From Branchiostoma lanceolatum (Eukaryota; Chordata; Leptocardii; Amphioxiformes; Branchiostomatidae), in contig NC_089727.1 in the NCBI RefSeq assembly GCF_035083965.1, positions 9,677,501 to 9,741,500 on the forward strand: 64,000 nt of DNA, written 5' to 3'. This document shows positions 1-12,835 of the stretch, piece by piece (within the stretch, counting starts at the first letter, position 1; each line of letters begins with the position of its first letter). The notes under the pieces were generated by a model, which had not been told where the DNA came from, ran no database searches, and saw only the letters and a list, made by a program, of their open reading frames with translations. The position numbers and the translations under genes are program-made.

Positions 1-224
1 ATGGGAATGGGAGTAAAATATCCTGCATTTGCTCACCAACGTTTGCTTTCTAGTGTAGCATACATACACACAGCCAGATACAGCAGTAACCTCAGTGTTT
101 TCTAAATTGGCGAAATAGACTCAGGGTATAGAAACATTTCAAATTGTTTCAGGAAAATGTTTTACATTGTGCAATGCATCAATCCTTTTCCTACATGTGT
201 TGAGTCTGCTGTTTTTCTAAACAG

Positions 225-3200
225 GGAAGTCCGCCATGTTGAAGCGTAGCATAGCGGCAGAGTTAGACAAACAGATGAAGTCGGCGTGGACGCCATCGTA
301 CTGTAAACAAGACGGTCTGTGCTGGAGGGGGACCAAACCACGGCAGTGGCACAGGGAGGTACGTCCTGTTGTCATTCAGAAAACTTTACCTCGGTTCAAA
401 CACCAAAATCAAATCCAATACTATACTATACTTAAGGCTCTGCACCTTAGGTATAGTCAGAAATCTCAGTTAAAACATGGTTCACTGCTGGTTCATAACT
501 TTGGACTTCTACAGCTGGGAAGATGATCCCAGAAACTGAAGTTATCTAGCAGGCCCCGCCCCTAAGGTATTGCCAAAAAGAAATTGAATGAAGTAAGAAG
601 TTTCCTCTTAGGGATTAGAATTATATTACTTCTTACTGAGATGTAATAGGTATAAATGTAGCAAAATATGTATAACTAATAGACCGATCCTGACTACTGT
701 CCATCACAATTAGCTTTTCAACCAATGATAGAATGGCAATCTGCAGTTTGACTAATGATCATGAGAGAGTGAAGGAGGTGGTCAGGGCAATGGGATCGGT
801 CTATTAGGTGTATCATCATACTTAGAGTTGTTAACTCTTTGTAAGGTGTAGCTCCTTTTAGGTGTCACTATCTGAGGTACATGTTTGTATTAAAATTTTT
901 AAACAGGGTCTGAGTGGAGTCAAGAGGTTTCATTCCTGTCCTGTCCGCTCACCTGAAGGAGTTGGTGATGTCACAAAAAAGACTCCAAAAGGTACTATTA
1001 AGGATAGCCGAACTGCACAAAAATATAAAGACTTCATATATTTTATATACATGTAGATATAAATAATAAAATTGTGACATCTATGCATGTACATATAAGC
1101 TACTCTTTGCCGGCTTGATGTCACTATCTGAACTGACAAATGCAATCCCTTACAACATGTCCAAACTAGGGCCAACCCTAGAATTGAAACCTGCCGATGG
1201 GTTCATGGAATTTGATTCATGTGGTGAAGAGGTGGCAGTGCATTTAAAGAACTGTTAGACATTCCGCATAATCCAGACTAATGCATGTGGAAGAGATTGT
1301 CTTAATGTAGCCTTTATCATTGACTAATTGTGAGAAATATTGTTTTTCCAGAGTTCAAGAGGTACTATGACAAGCACCTGCAGCCCCTGACGTCCCAGCC
1401 CCCTCAGGGTTCACAGGTGGTTCCATCTGTCCTGGAGGCTAACGAGCTGTCAGTCACCGCCCAGCAGGAGTGGGAAACTGAGTGGAACCAGCACGGCCTA
1501 CCCTCAAGACTGTCACAGGAGGTACGTACCGTAAATTCACTTATCTTCACAGTACTCAAATTTCTCGGCACAATGAAGATCAAGAGTTTGCTAAATAGCA
1601 GCCTCAAATAAAGTCAGTAGTTGTAATCCTTTGACTTGAAAAGTTATTGATTTTAGACCTCCTTGCTTAAAAGAAGAAATTTTAAAGTAACCACCAAGAG
1701 ACATTATCACAAACCAGATGGCATCAACTAATCAGGAGCCTCTTTTGAGATTTGATTATGAGGCTGTGATATCATTGGTCAGCCAAAAAAGTGTATGGTT
1801 ATTGGATGCAGTACTGATGTCACAATATTCTACAAGCAACGTACATACATGATTCTTCCTCTCCAGGATTATAAAGCAAGGAAGAGACAGAGGTTGGAAA
1901 AGAGAATATCAGACCAGCTACGACAGGCTATCCAGCTGGAGACCAGCAAGGCTACCGCTGGCAGGGATCTTCTACAGGTCTGTACTAGAAGGGGCGTCAC
2001 TTTGTTTGCTTGAGGGACTATGTTGGTGTATTTTCTGCACCTAAGCTGTTTTCACACCTTTGTTAAAGCCTGTTTCTGAGTTGTTATTTTGTATTTTGAC
2101 ATTGATAAGTAGTTTAACTTTTGCAGTGAAAATGTATTTTTTCATTTTCTTTAAATAAGTTCTATTCTAAAGAAACTTTGGTACCTGATACTAGTAATTC
2201 AAGACAAGATAAATAAGCCATGCAACTAGCAATAAGAGAGCTATGGGATTGTAAACTATGTTCTTTTGAATTTAGAATTGCTTTTCAATATAAAATTGAA
2301 CAAAAAATCCACATATACATGTATATGTATAATGTTGTATGTTTCTTTTATAATGTCACTTTTAGGACAGAGCATACATGTCCATGCTGCTCAAATGGAA
2401 CATATTGTTGTATCTGACATTGTCTCTTTATCCCATAGATGCTGAGCTCTTTCACTGACAGGGGTGTAGGAAAGGGCGTGACCAAAGGGTCAAGGTTCAC
2501 TCATACTGAGAAGCTCCAGTTTGCTCAGGTAAGAACCAGTGATGAGCTCACATAATGTATACAATCATGTAGTCACTAACATTCAGGCTCATGAGGGCTA
2601 CCCCCTTGCAACATTACACTGAAGTACACATATTTATTTGGAGGTCTCTAAATTCTTTATTCTTTATTAAAAATTGCAACAAGACAATACATAGCAGGCA
2701 GCCAAGCTGATGTTGCGGACCACTTAACATTACAATTACATTGAAGTACAACAATAAAATACTAGAGACGATTCAGTATACAATTCAAAGTAATACATTT
2801 AAGTGCACATTTTAAAGGTGTCTCAGCTGGAAGAAAATCTTTTCATTGTTTCAATATACGTATGCAGTGCCCCAGACAGTTGTTTGTTAATCTCAAAGTT
2901 GTGGGCAGCTGACCCCTGGAGTAAAAGAGATGTAGTGGGGCTTTGCTGTACAAGACGTTCGACAGTGGAAGAGAGGGTGTTCTGCGAGTCAGTATATAGG
3001 GGGCAGTGCAGCAAGTAGTGCTGTGGGGTTTCAGTGGAGTCTAAATGCTGACTGTTGGACAAAATTCTTCATTTGCAGAGAAGTGAACTCCAATAAACTC
3101 CAATTTGTCTGTTCTTATAATGTGTATCGTTCTGTTTCTGTTCCTATGGATTGATAGTGTTAATATATTTGTTACGTTTTACTTAACTTGGCCAGGATTG

Positions 3201-6200
3201 AAGACAAGCTTAATCTGGAACCAATTCTCCATCCTGGATAGATGATTTTATAAAAGATGAATGAAATCTGTGTCAATATGGTTCATGTGGTGTATAGAAC
3301 CGAAGAAGATGTTGCATCATGTCCAGGAATCACAAGCAGTTAAAGATATCTTGTTGATTTGATTGTCTTTTTGTTGCGGTCCTTTAGGACGAAGAAACAG
3401 CAGCCCAAATGATGGGAGAGGGACCAAGAGTGGACACAGAAGAGGTATGCTGTTTGTCCCATTTACGGCATTCTCTTGCTGCAATTTTGTACCATTCTAC
3501 TAGGTGGCATGACTGCATTGCTTATGTTATCCCCTGACTCCTTGCAGGAGATGCAGAGGAAGAGAGAGGAGGAGGTGGAGCAGCTGCGGGGACAGCTGGA
3601 GGAGGTCACAGGTCAGCTGCAGTCGCTGGATGTGGAGATGAAGAAGTTTACAGCTGGGATACAGCAGGTGATTCACATGAAGACTCTGTGCTTTCAGCTT
3701 ATACTTCAGGGCTCAAAATACGATAGCACAATCAATATCAAAGGGGAGCGTCCGTACCCCCTGTAGCATCATTTTAGGTCTATTGCAAAATGCTCCACAA
3801 TTTCTACCAACATGAATTTACTCTTAAATAACAGCACTGTAGTATGTAATTAGCCTAATTAACGTGTTACATGACTTGTGAAAAGTGCTGATGCATAATC
3901 AAACTATATGGCACTTATAGATGGAAGAAAAGGTGAATACAGAGGTTCGAGGGAGGAGCGACAAGGAGGAGGCTTACAAGGTCAAGAAGAGGACGTTAGA
4001 CCTTCTTCCGGATGCTGAGAACAACATCACAAAATTACAGGTAATTTTCAACTTTTAGTGCAGTGATGATGTCCAATTCTGAACAGTCTGATTCTAGATT
4101 CCCTAGTTGCAGTTTTGTTCCATGCTGCTAGGGGACATGACTGCATTGCTACATATTCCATCTGCAATAAAAGTTTAACACCAAGGAAGACAAGGACTTT
4201 CTCCAACTTTTGTTGTCATAATATGAGCATTTTGAGTTGCTTCATATTCTAAATGGTACATGTGATCTTTTTTATTTTCTTTTTCAAATCATAAGGAAAA
4301 TTAAGTTGGAATCTGTTCACCAAGAAATGAAATTGGATTGTACTAAGATGATATGTTGTTTTCCAGGGGGTGGTAGATGGCAGTTCTCAGAGACTTGTGA
4401 ACCTGGCCCAGCAGTGGGAGAAACACAGGGTTCCCCTCATCCAGCAGTACAGGGAACTCAAGGAACTTAACGCTAACAGAGAGGTACACTGTCTTCTTTA
4501 TGATAAACTGTAGATCTTGTTATACTCACGGTGGTTTTATTTCCGTGGTTTTGATGGTAGATCTCCTCCATGCGGATGCTGTCTGAAACGTCTGACTGTT
4601 TCAAAATTTTATCCAGTTGCTTGAGTAACTATTTTTGGCGTATCTTGCTACTTTGATGTCTAACCTTCATCAATAAATCTACAGTGTATTACCAATAAAT
4701 TATATTGGGTTAAAAAAGACTCCTACCCTTTCAAGTTCTGAATTGGGTCTGTACATGGTACAAGGGTTGGGTAAATTTTACTATTTTTGATGAAGATTCA
4801 ATGCAAAAGTTTTCATCAGTGGTTTAAAATTTTTTAGGAAGGTACAATACTTATAATCCCCACCTCTAAGAATTTGTCAGTGTAAAACTTAAGTTTTTAA
4901 GATCCTTCCCACACCTTTCAATGTATAGGGCAGTGCCTCTCTCCATTTCTATAACTTCTTGTGCTGTACAGTAATGTTCAATCACTGATGAAGCTTTTAA
5001 GATGAAGCTTTATGCTTGTGAACCAATGTTCTTGTCCTTCCTTACATCCAGTCTCAGTCGGAGAAGAAACTAGAAGAGATCAAGAGTCTGAGGGAGAAGA
5101 TGAAGGAGGTTGCAGACGAGGCCAGGGGCAAAGACGATGTTTACAAACAGCTGGTTAGTACGAACGGTTGATGAAAAACTTTCTTCTGCATAGCTGTAGT
5201 TCAAAAAGTGTTAGTTAAAAGAAGTTACAATCCTTTCCTATGCATACATTTCCCTATAGTATGTATATTTTGTAAGTGCTGAGTATTGGGGCATAATGTC
5301 CTATTTTTAATGTCTTCTGCATGACCCAGCCGGGGTTCGAACCCGCAACCTCCAAAGCCCAAATGTAAAATTTGTTTTCAATATGTGCCATGTTCCATTT
5401 GTGTTAAGTTCCATAGACAACTTCATCCAGATGGCGAGTGAATGTTGTTTGATTTTTCTTTAAAAAATGCAAACCATATCAAAGATCTTTGCTGAATTAT
5501 TCACTACTATATGACACATACATGTCTTCCACATTGTGATTATGCCTTTGTGATGAAGTAGTCTTGACATACAGTTTCTTGATCTCCCATGTTATGTGTA
5601 CTTGGTGTGTCTGTAGGCATCTGAATATGAGAGGATGACTAAGGATGTAAACAGAGGTGCCTACACCAAGAGGATCATGGAGATAGTGGGGAACATCAAG
5701 AAACAAAAGGAAGAGATTGACAAGGTGGGACAGTTTTTTTTAACGAACAGTTTTTATTCTAAAAATCTGTGATGTTACCTAAATGTAATTCTCCTTCTTT
5801 CTTATGCCCACCAGATCTTGTATGTATGAAATGTTTTTGATTTTATTTCACACGTGTGGTACCTTTCTCTCACCATTTTGATGTGAAATTTTTGTGTAAA
5901 ATGTGATTGTGGGTTGTTGATTCCCAGATTCTGATAGACACGAGGGATGTTCAGAAGGAAATCAACCAACTCACAGGCAAGCTGGACAGGACTTTTGCTG
6001 TCACCGATGAACTTATTTTTAGGGTAAGTCAACTGTTTCAATTTGTTTTTTTTAGTACCAGGAGTAGTGAAACCGTTGATAGCAGCCCTTTATTTTATGG
6101 ACAGGAATACTGTATTCATGGGGATTGATAAGCCTGAAAATAGCTTTAAAGGTGGCAAGATGGTCTTGTGGGTAGGATTGATGACTTAAAATCTGAAGGT

Positions 6201-7497
6201 TCTAGGTCCAAATCCCTAGCAAGTTCCAAATGTTGTGCCCTCGAGAAAGGCACTTAACACCTATTTCCTCACCTAACTCAGGTGTAAATGAGTATCTAGC
6301 TTCAGTTAAGGTCGTCCTCTTGGATAGAACATAAAACTAGAAACCATGTATATGAAGAGAGCCACACTGTTGGTGTCGTTATGCCTATATAGGGGTTTAC
6401 CAGTTTTGTAAAACACCCCCCCCCCCCAAAAGTACATCATGCCCATTGTCAAACACATAACAAAATGCTATTTATGCTGTAACAATATATCCAGACACTG
6501 ATTGCTTCATTGTACACATGGTTCAGTGTGTGGTTTTTATCATTTTGTAAAAATTGCAGGATGCCAAGAAAGATGAGGCTGTGAGGAAAGCCTACAAGTC
6601 TTTAGCAGCTCTACATGAGGTAAGGTATTCTTTTTCCCTTTAAAGTATGAACTTAGGACCTTTTTGATACCTTACTTTATTCTTGTTGATTTCTAAGAAG
6701 ACCAAGACAGTGCTTTTGTATGGTTGCAGAAAACAATCCATTTGAAGATCACTTTGATTTTACTGAATTTTCAGAACTGTGAGCAGTTGATCAAGACAGT
6801 TGAGGAGACGGGAGGGATCCTGAGAGAGATCAGGGATCTGGAGGATCAGGTGTGTAGATTAGATAAGACAGAAGATGACATTAACATTGAGAATGGATGT
6901 ATAACATTATGCATGTATTGCAAGGTTGCTTGAAAAGGTACCAAACGTTTTTAGTTATCAAATACTGGATACTGCTATTACTACTATGCATGTGTCCCTC
7001 TTCTATTTTCTTTTGGGCAGTGGACTTATCCATAGACTTATAGTATCTTTTATTGCCCGTGTCTTTCATTGTCTTGTTAAATATTTTATTTCCCATACTG
7101 TACAAGTGGCTCCGAAAATATAAGTTGTATGTAACTTGAGTCCGCCTTCACTTTGTCTTGTCTTGTCCCTTTTGTATGTTTCATGTTTTGTGAATGATAA
7201 AATATTTGAAGAATGGGAAAATAACCTATTAGCAACCACCAAAAAAGTGGTCACATTGGCCAGGTGTAGAGGTGGTCATTTGTACCGGTTTGATTGTGTT
7301 GTTACCATGTATTGCAATAGTATAATTATGTAGAAATGTGTAAAAATATTCACAAACATTTTTTATTGTTTTTGTTTTATCAGATTGAAACTGAAGGGGC
7401 CAAGAAGACCACACAGAACCTGGACAGGATCCAGGGGGATTTCAAACAGATGAAACAAGAAAATTCCAGCATCATGGCTAAACTTAAGGGCAAATAA
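225..7497 (+). CDS. CCDC22: CCDC22 (COMMD/CCC complex coiled-coil subunit), 3' part, 15 exons
   Basis: CCDC22 is a coiled-coil subunit of the CCC/Commander complex, which works with COMMD proteins in endosomal cargo recycling and cullin/NF-kB regulation. Exons by splice signals and phase: 225-358, 907-991, 1352-1521, 1867-1977, 2439-2528, 3388-3444, 3548-3667, 3921-4040, 4367-4483, 5052-5153, 5617-5724, 5928-6023, 6560-6619, 6775-6849, 7384-7497 (TAA). Recognisable conserved blocks include KGSRFTHTEKLQFAQ (exon 5), RIMEIVGNIKKQKEEI (exon 11), GKLDRTFAVTDELIF (exon 12), DAKKDEAVRKAYK (exon 13) and the C-terminal QENSSIMAKLKGK. The middle and C-terminal exons are Glu/Lys/Gln-rich heptad-like coiled coil. 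The first exon here begins mid-codon after an acceptor AG. The N-terminal calponin-homology-like (NN-CH) domain, roughly the first 120 residues in human, must lie to the left of the window. No frameshift is seen. Confidence 0.93.
676..807. mobile_element. Small inverted-repeat element (MITE-like) in CCDC22 intron
   Basis: Ends are a perfect 15-bp inverted repeat (ctaatagaccgatcc at 676-690 and its complement at 793-807) enclosing about 100 bp with no reading frame. It lies in the intron between the exons ending at 358 and starting at 907. The structure fits a non-autonomous DNA element; no clear target-site duplication was seen. Confidence 0.5.
1108..1240 (-). repeat. tRNA-derived SINE fragment (family shared with 42.98 and 51.61 kb)
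   Basis: The block around tgcaatcccttacaacatgt and the adjoining gccggctt...gatgtca sequence recur at about 51740-51860 in the same orientation and at 42980-43110 inverted. The SINE head, with pol III-like boxes, reads on the minus strand. This copy is short and degraded, and lies in a CCDC22 intron. Confidence 0.55.
2650..3065 (-). mobile_element. 3' remnant of a non-LTR retrotransposon (LINE)
   Basis: On the minus strand, 2823-3062 encodes about 79 residues with the motif ETPQHYLLHCPLY, the kind of Cys/His-containing tail found after the reverse transcriptase domain in CR1/L2/Jockey-type LINEs. The stretch toward 2650 is AT-rich, like a LINE 3' end. Only the C-terminal tail is present, so this is a dead 5'-truncated insertion in a CCDC22 intron. 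Confidence 0.55.
3475..4155 (+). repeat. Pair of ~45-bp similar intronic blocks in CCDC22
   Basis: The block with catgactgcattgct at about 3480-3525 recurs at about 4107-4155 (ttttgtnccat...ctag(g)gncatgactgcattgct). The copies sit in different introns, and two coding exons lie between them (3548-3667 and 3921-4040). The origin (local duplication or dispersed repeat) is not clear. Confidence 0.4.
4618..4675 (+). repeat. Dispersed repeat copy related to the 46.3-kb insertion
   Basis: The sequence ttgagtaactatttttggcg followed by tatctt...gatgtctaaccttcatcaa matches the right half of the inverted-repeat insertion at 46266-46358. It lies in a CCDC22 intron. The left inverted arm is missing here. 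Confidence 0.55.
5318..5362 (-). repeat. tRNA-like B-box fragment (SINE remnant)
   Basis: On the minus strand it reads gcgggttcgaaccccggc, a consensus pol III B box. No complete tRNA cloverleaf or A box could be assembled, so a SINE fragment is more likely than a tRNA gene. Confidence 0.4.
6150..6350 (+). mobile_element. tRNA-derived SINE in CCDC22 intron
   Basis: An A-box-like segment (tggtcttgtgggtagga) is followed about 45 bp later by a B-box-like ggtccaaatcc. Then comes a tRNA-unrelated body with gaaaggcacttaacacc and caggtgtaaatgagtatct, a pattern common to several metazoan SINE families. It is oriented with the gene. Confidence 0.65.
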
Positions 7498-9292
7498 CAA
7501 TCCTAGCTACAACATAGCTATTAACACACTCTATGTGATATGATTCAGATACATGTATGTGGACTGTCAGTATTTCTGTCAAATCTAGCAACTGATGATG
7601 ACAACAGCATCTGCAATTTAATTTCTTTGATAAGATCATAATTTTTGTTCTCTGCATTAGATGAAATGCACACAAGCAAAGTTAGCATGGCACAAGGCAA
7701 TGCATGTGTGCAAACCTATGTGTATTGAGTAACTTTGAATTCACGTTATGCAAACCCTCATTTCAGGTACCCAAAAAAAAGCTTAAACTAGAAAATATCA
7801 ATTACAAGTACTCATTTTTCCAGGGATGTTATAGAATTGCCAACAGACAAGAAAGTTGATCTTTGGAAAAATGAATATTCGAATGTTACAAGAATTATGC
7901 AATCAAGTTATTTGATTAAAAGAAAAAGAACAATACTAATTTTGTTTTTTTTAGATACCGTAATTTCCCATTGACAGTGTTATTTGGTTATGAGTTAGCT
8001 ATGTATGTTTGAAAATGTTGGCCAGTACAGATATAACATTACTGTATTATCGACATCATTAGATAGAAATTGGACTGAACATCATGATCAGCAAAATGTA
8101 GTTTCAATATTGCTTAGCTTTCTATGTTATTAGATATATTCTGATCGCAAGCTTATAGCCATTTGCATTGGGATGCTAAGGAAATATCTGTAGAATTGTA
8201 TGCCAAGAAGATCGCATAAATTGTGTACTACCATACGTTGTTTACCTTGGCCTTGGGTCTGGCTTGTATAACATGATTCCAGCTATCATTTTAAAATCTG
8301 TGAACATTTGACTTTTATTGTCATTACACAAATCAAACAGCAGATAAGTTGTAGGCCATCAGATGAAATGCTTTTCTGTCTAAAATAAAAAGATATAATG
8401 TTAACCAGAAAAAAACAGTACTATCTGCACCAAATATATGGATAACAAATAAATGAGGTAATGTGTACATTTCTGACAGTGCCAAGAGAAGTTGCCACTT
8501 CTAATGTAATAGTTTCAATTGTTTGCTACAAATAAATCACAACTACCGATTCTTGCTAATTCGTGTAAGTGTACTTTTTACCACTGCTCATTGAGAAGTT
8601 CATGCTATAAGCTTTAATACCATCTTGGGCTTATTCTAGATACTGTACCAAATCATATAAAATTGCTCAGATACTTTATTCTATTCTTTTCGTCAAAAGA
8701 AAATAGATTACAAAGCCTATTTGGTTCTGTTTCAATACAGCTTCTTTGTTATGGGCAATTGTCCTGAAAGCTAGATTCCAGAGAAAAAGGGAGGTTTTCG
8801 TGGTGGTTTAAATTTGCGGTTGATACATTTCTGTAGTACAGTCTGTAGTAATACATTGGAAACATATATTCACAGTGGAGAGGTCACTGAAAAACCTGTG
8901 AAAATAAAACCTCAATAAAGTTTCAAGATCTTCGGTACAACACTGTATTGGTCAGTCTACAGAAACACGGTTTCCACAGTGAACCCTTTACCGCGAACTT
9001 AAAACCACAGAGAAAAGTGTTTCCATTATGTGACTGTAGCGCTACTAAATTGTTTCAAGAATGAACTTAAAACCACCACGAACAATCCATTTTCGCTCTA
9101 CCTCGGAATTAAATCCCTGAGAACATTTCTGCGTTTACAGTAATCCTGAAGAATAAATTTCATAAAAGGTACATTTAGTATAAAAGAACTAGATTTTTGT
9201 TTTAATCGAAGACCATCGGGCATCTTAAAAAAGATATCTGGAATGTATTCAGATACCCTGTCATAGTTGAGTAAGAAACCACTATTTTTCAA
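7498..9292. other. CCDC22 3' UTR and intergenic DNA
   Basis: AT-rich sequence without a recognisable gene. Candidate poly(A) signals AATAAA for CCDC22 occur at 8384-8389 and 8448-8453, about 0.9 kb after the stop. From about 8756 on, a dispersed repeat is present (separate entry). The right end is the presumed 3' UTR of the minus-strand METTL7-like gene. Confidence 0.5.
8940..9115 (-). repeat. Dispersed repeat, same family as 16570-16700
   Basis: The complement of 9028-9080 (gtggtggttttaagttc ... agcgctacagtcacata) matches 16638-16675 in the same order with a different spacer length. Part of a short interspersed family; class unknown. Confidence 0.5.
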
Positions 9293-10447
9293 CTACTTTG
9301 TCGCAGTTCCCATAAGATGTGGTTCTATAAGAGCCATCTTCAGCGGTGCATTGAACTTCTGATAGTCGACTTGTGAGAACCCGGCGGTGTCGAGGTGGTT
9401 CCAGAGTTCAGACCTGACGGTACATCCGTCGGCCAGGTATGGCCAGACTATGTCCACCCAGTTCTGAAAGGTGTACACCCAGGTACCCGGGGTCCCACGC
9501 ACGTGCTCCATGTAGTAAAACTTCCCTCCCTGCAGTTGGAATGGAGAAAGTTGGAAGTTAGTACAATCCTTTGAAAGTGAAAAGTGATCTCAAACACGTT
9601 TAGCTCCTCAGTAGCTAAGCTCACTTGAACACATTATAATGAATGTGTTCAAGTAAAAATAAACAGAGCTGTAGTTTGCAAAGCTAGACCATGTAAAGAT
9701 ATTATGTACTTTTTGGCAAATGATATATTTTCATATCTTTGAAATCATGATATCTTGTCTTTTCACCCGTACATGACAATCTTTCTTTTAGCGTTCCTTG
9801 TTTCTTTCTTTCCCTAAAAACTTGACCCAGAAGCACCGCCCCTCCCCCCAAAAAACACTTGTTATGTCACTGATTGTGCCTGAGAAATTAGAACAACGTA
9901 AAATAGGTTATGATAATGTCAGTTGCTTTTTAATTGTTTCCATACTCACTGGTTTTAGAACCCTCTTGATTTCGGACAGGACCTTCGGCTGGTCAGCCAC
10001 GGAGCACATGACCAGTGTACACACCACAGCGTCCACCGAGTGATCAGCCACGTCCGCCATGTTTTCTCCGGGCGCTATCACGAACTGCTGCAGTTTTACC
10101 TCCCCAAACTCCTCCGCGTTCTTCATCAAATACTTGTCGAACTCCGGGTTTGGATCCACGGCGATGACTGAAGTCCCGGGCGGGTAGAACTTGAAGTTTG
10201 CCCCGGCACCGACCCCGATCTCCAACACGGTGAGGTTCCCTGCCACCGAGGCCGGATGGGTCTTCAAGTCTTCGAACAGTTTCTCCTTAAATGGGGACAT
10301 CTTCTTGTTGTAGGACTTCGCTATACGAGACAGAACATATGCATAAACCTTCCTGTATATCAGAAGAAGCATGGTCCTGCCTTGTTGAGTCAGGAGAGCG
10401 GTAACTAAAATCCCAACGAACGTAAGAATCCACCAGACCACCGCCAT
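9293..10447 (-). CDS. METTL7A-like: METTL7/TMT1-like thiol S-methyltransferase, 2 coding exons
   Basis: Exons on the minus strand: 10447-9950 and 9529-9293 (TAG), giving 244 aa, the same length as human METTL7A (TMT1A). The family consists of SAM-dependent alkyl-thiol methyltransferases anchored on ER/lipid-droplet membranes. An N-terminal hydrophobic anchor (residues 1-20, MAVVWWILTFVGILVTALLT) is followed by SAM motif I (VLEIGVGAG, 74-82), the acidic DPNP loop, the VDAVVCTLVMCSV motif and a C-terminal GGKFYYMEHV strand. The open frame continues upstream to 10663, but the ATG at 10447 was chosen because it aligns with the family start. Unlike its two neighbours it lacks the intron before the FVxAxGENMADV motif. 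It is divergent (head to head) with the copy at 11983. Confidence 0.9.
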
Positions 10448-11982
10448 GTTGTTACGCTTTTCCAAGAGTTCACGAAAGGTCGTTGACCTTTTCACTTTCA
10501 CCTGCGTGAATATTGTGGCGCGGTTGGATTTCAGCTGCATGGAACCTCCTGGTTTCAGGTTGTGCTCGACTTCCGGATCAGGTTCAAACGGTCCGTTCTT
10601 TAGGTGACAGCAGGTGAGATCTAGATTCTTAGTAATCTGACAATGGGATGTCCCAGGAGCCAAACTGGTAGCCTCACAGTTGAGCTCCTGGTAGCCTGGA
10701 ATCCATACCCTCGGTGCCTCCCCGATATCTCTACGGCACTGTGAGTGACCCTCACCCGCCCAGACAGCTTAGGCCGCTCGGGGTGTTGTTTACGGCCTTG
10801 GATTAATTAGTTCGGCAAGTAGGAAGGCAGCGTATGTAAGGTGTAGCGGAAGTAGGATGGCAGCCAGAGGTAGAAAGGCCATCAGAAACTGACTGGCCCG
10901 GTAAAACATCACTAAGCCGACCCTAGAGACTGGGACCAGGCTAAGCTCCTGGTTACCATCAGTTGCTAACTCCGGGGAAGGGCATATTGGTTGAAGCTGC
11001 ACCCGTCTTTCGGATGGGACGTGAACGAGCCCGGGGCTCGAGGCAATGCACGTTACGTACACAAAGCACCTTCTTGGTCTTAGGATGTGTTCGTTTGTTC
11101 ACCTTGTAGTGCTAGTGGCACATATGACAGCAAGTTACCTTGTTGTTTCAGTAGCAGGATATATTTTTACAGCCAATACAGGGAGGTGTTGCTATTAGGT
11201 CCAATGTGCTCTCTCAGACAGATTGATTTTCCTGTTATGAATATCAATAACTAAGGGCGGAATATTTGATCGGCATTGGAAAACATAGAATTTTGTTTGC
11301 CTTTCTCGCTCCCATTTTCTTATATGTCTTATATTACCAAAACTTACTCATAAGAAAATTGCTTTCATGCAAATGAAGTATACCGCATCTGTAATGACAA
11401 TTTTCAATAGCAAACGGACCGGAAAAATGAAGAGAGGAAGTCGATACCAACATTCTGGCGTTGCCTCGCTACAATGTCAGACACAAACACTGGACCTAGC
11501 AGGCCGACTAGCACGTAGCGCACGTCATACATAACGCCAAGACTTCCCCATGCGTTGTACGCACTGAGTATTCTAGGGATTGTTGTGAATTTTTTGTGAG
11601 GAAAGTGTTTGCTATGACTAAAGGAATATTCTTGAGCTGCCAAGCAATGTAGTTTACAACCCTAAGTTATTTCAACAACTGACCTTGCAATTGGTAAATA
11701 TTTAACATAGCCGGTCGTAGTGTACATAATGATGTGAGGAGAAACTTGACTAATGCCCCAGCGTTGTGTGAACTTTTCACCCCAATAGTACATGTTATGT
11801 TTTTTTAATGGTCTATTGCTAGGAATAAACCGAGTACATGTAATGTAATACTACACTAATCATGTGCGGTAGTGCACCAATGAAGAAATTTGATAGAACA
11901 ATCGCTGCTCTAGTCCGTAGAGACGGTAAAGATGCCAGATAGTTAATTATTTCACTCCACTTTGATTACAGAAAGAAGCGGC
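10448..11982. other. Divergent intergenic region between two METTL7-like genes
   Basis: About 1.5 kb between two head-to-head start codons, so it should contain both promoters. No convincing TATA box was found. The half nearest the minus-strand gene holds a repeat-like block (separate entry). Confidence 0.45.
10680..11060 (-). repeat. Probable interspersed repeat
   Basis: A GC-richer block with cccgtctttcggatgggacg and two related phrases (gagctcctggtagcctgg and taagctcctggttacc). It resembles SINE/LINE 3' sequence by composition and motif, but no second copy occurs in this window, so the call is weak. A minus-strand open frame at 10790-11062 shows no recognisable domain. Confidence 0.3.
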
Positions 11983-12835
11983 ATGGCATCTTTGCTCCGC
12001 CGCCTGGCCCGCCCGGCCGTCCTGATACCTGTAAGCGTTCCTGTCGGACTCTACACCTTCGCTAAACTCAACCCTGACGCAGCTACAGCCTACTACAAGC
12101 GTGGGTTCGCCTGGGCTTGTGCCAGAACCATGGAATCTAGTGAGAAAAAACTTAAAGAATTAAAGCAGGACGTGTTCGCCGATCTTAAGGAACAAGATGG
12201 GGCGTCTTTACAAGTTTTAGAGATCGGGGCTGGGAGTGGAGCCAACTTTTAATACTTTCCCCCGGGAACTTCCGTGATCGCCGTCGACCCCAACCCCCAC
12301 TTTGACAAGTACCTGAAAGAAAATTCTGACGAGTATCCGAGTGTTAAGGTTCGGACATTTTTTTCTAGTGACTTGCAAACATCACACTTATTTTTTTCTG
12401 TAATTTTCATTCCATGACTTGAAAATTCAGTTCGTTGTTATGATTATTAAAAGGCAATCATAAACGTCCGCCGTAGAATTATGCGCTGTTTTTTTTTTTT
12501 TCCTAAATCTTCATCAGGTGACGAAGTTCGTTGTTGCGGGTGCAGAGGACATGGCTGACGTGGCGGAGGGATCTGTGGACGCTGTCGTGTGTACTTTGGT
12601 GCTGTGCTCCGTCCATGACGTCGATGCCGTTCTTGGAGAGGTCAAGAGAGTTCTCAAACCGGTAAATTTTCGTCCGAATGAATTGACATATATATTACGC
12701 GTAGAGGTTATTTAAAGTAGATAAAAACGACTTCAGTCCAAGGCGTTTAGATCCATGGAACGTAATTGATTGGGCATATACCATGCAAACTAGAATGGCA
12801 ACATTTTCAGGAAAATGCAGGATATTCCCCTCCCA

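Noticed and set aside
10448..10663. 72-codon N-terminal extension of the minus-strand METTL7-like frame
   Set aside because: The sequence is polar and unlike the family, while the ATG at 10447 starts a typical membrane anchor and gives the family length; the extension is treated as 5' UTR.
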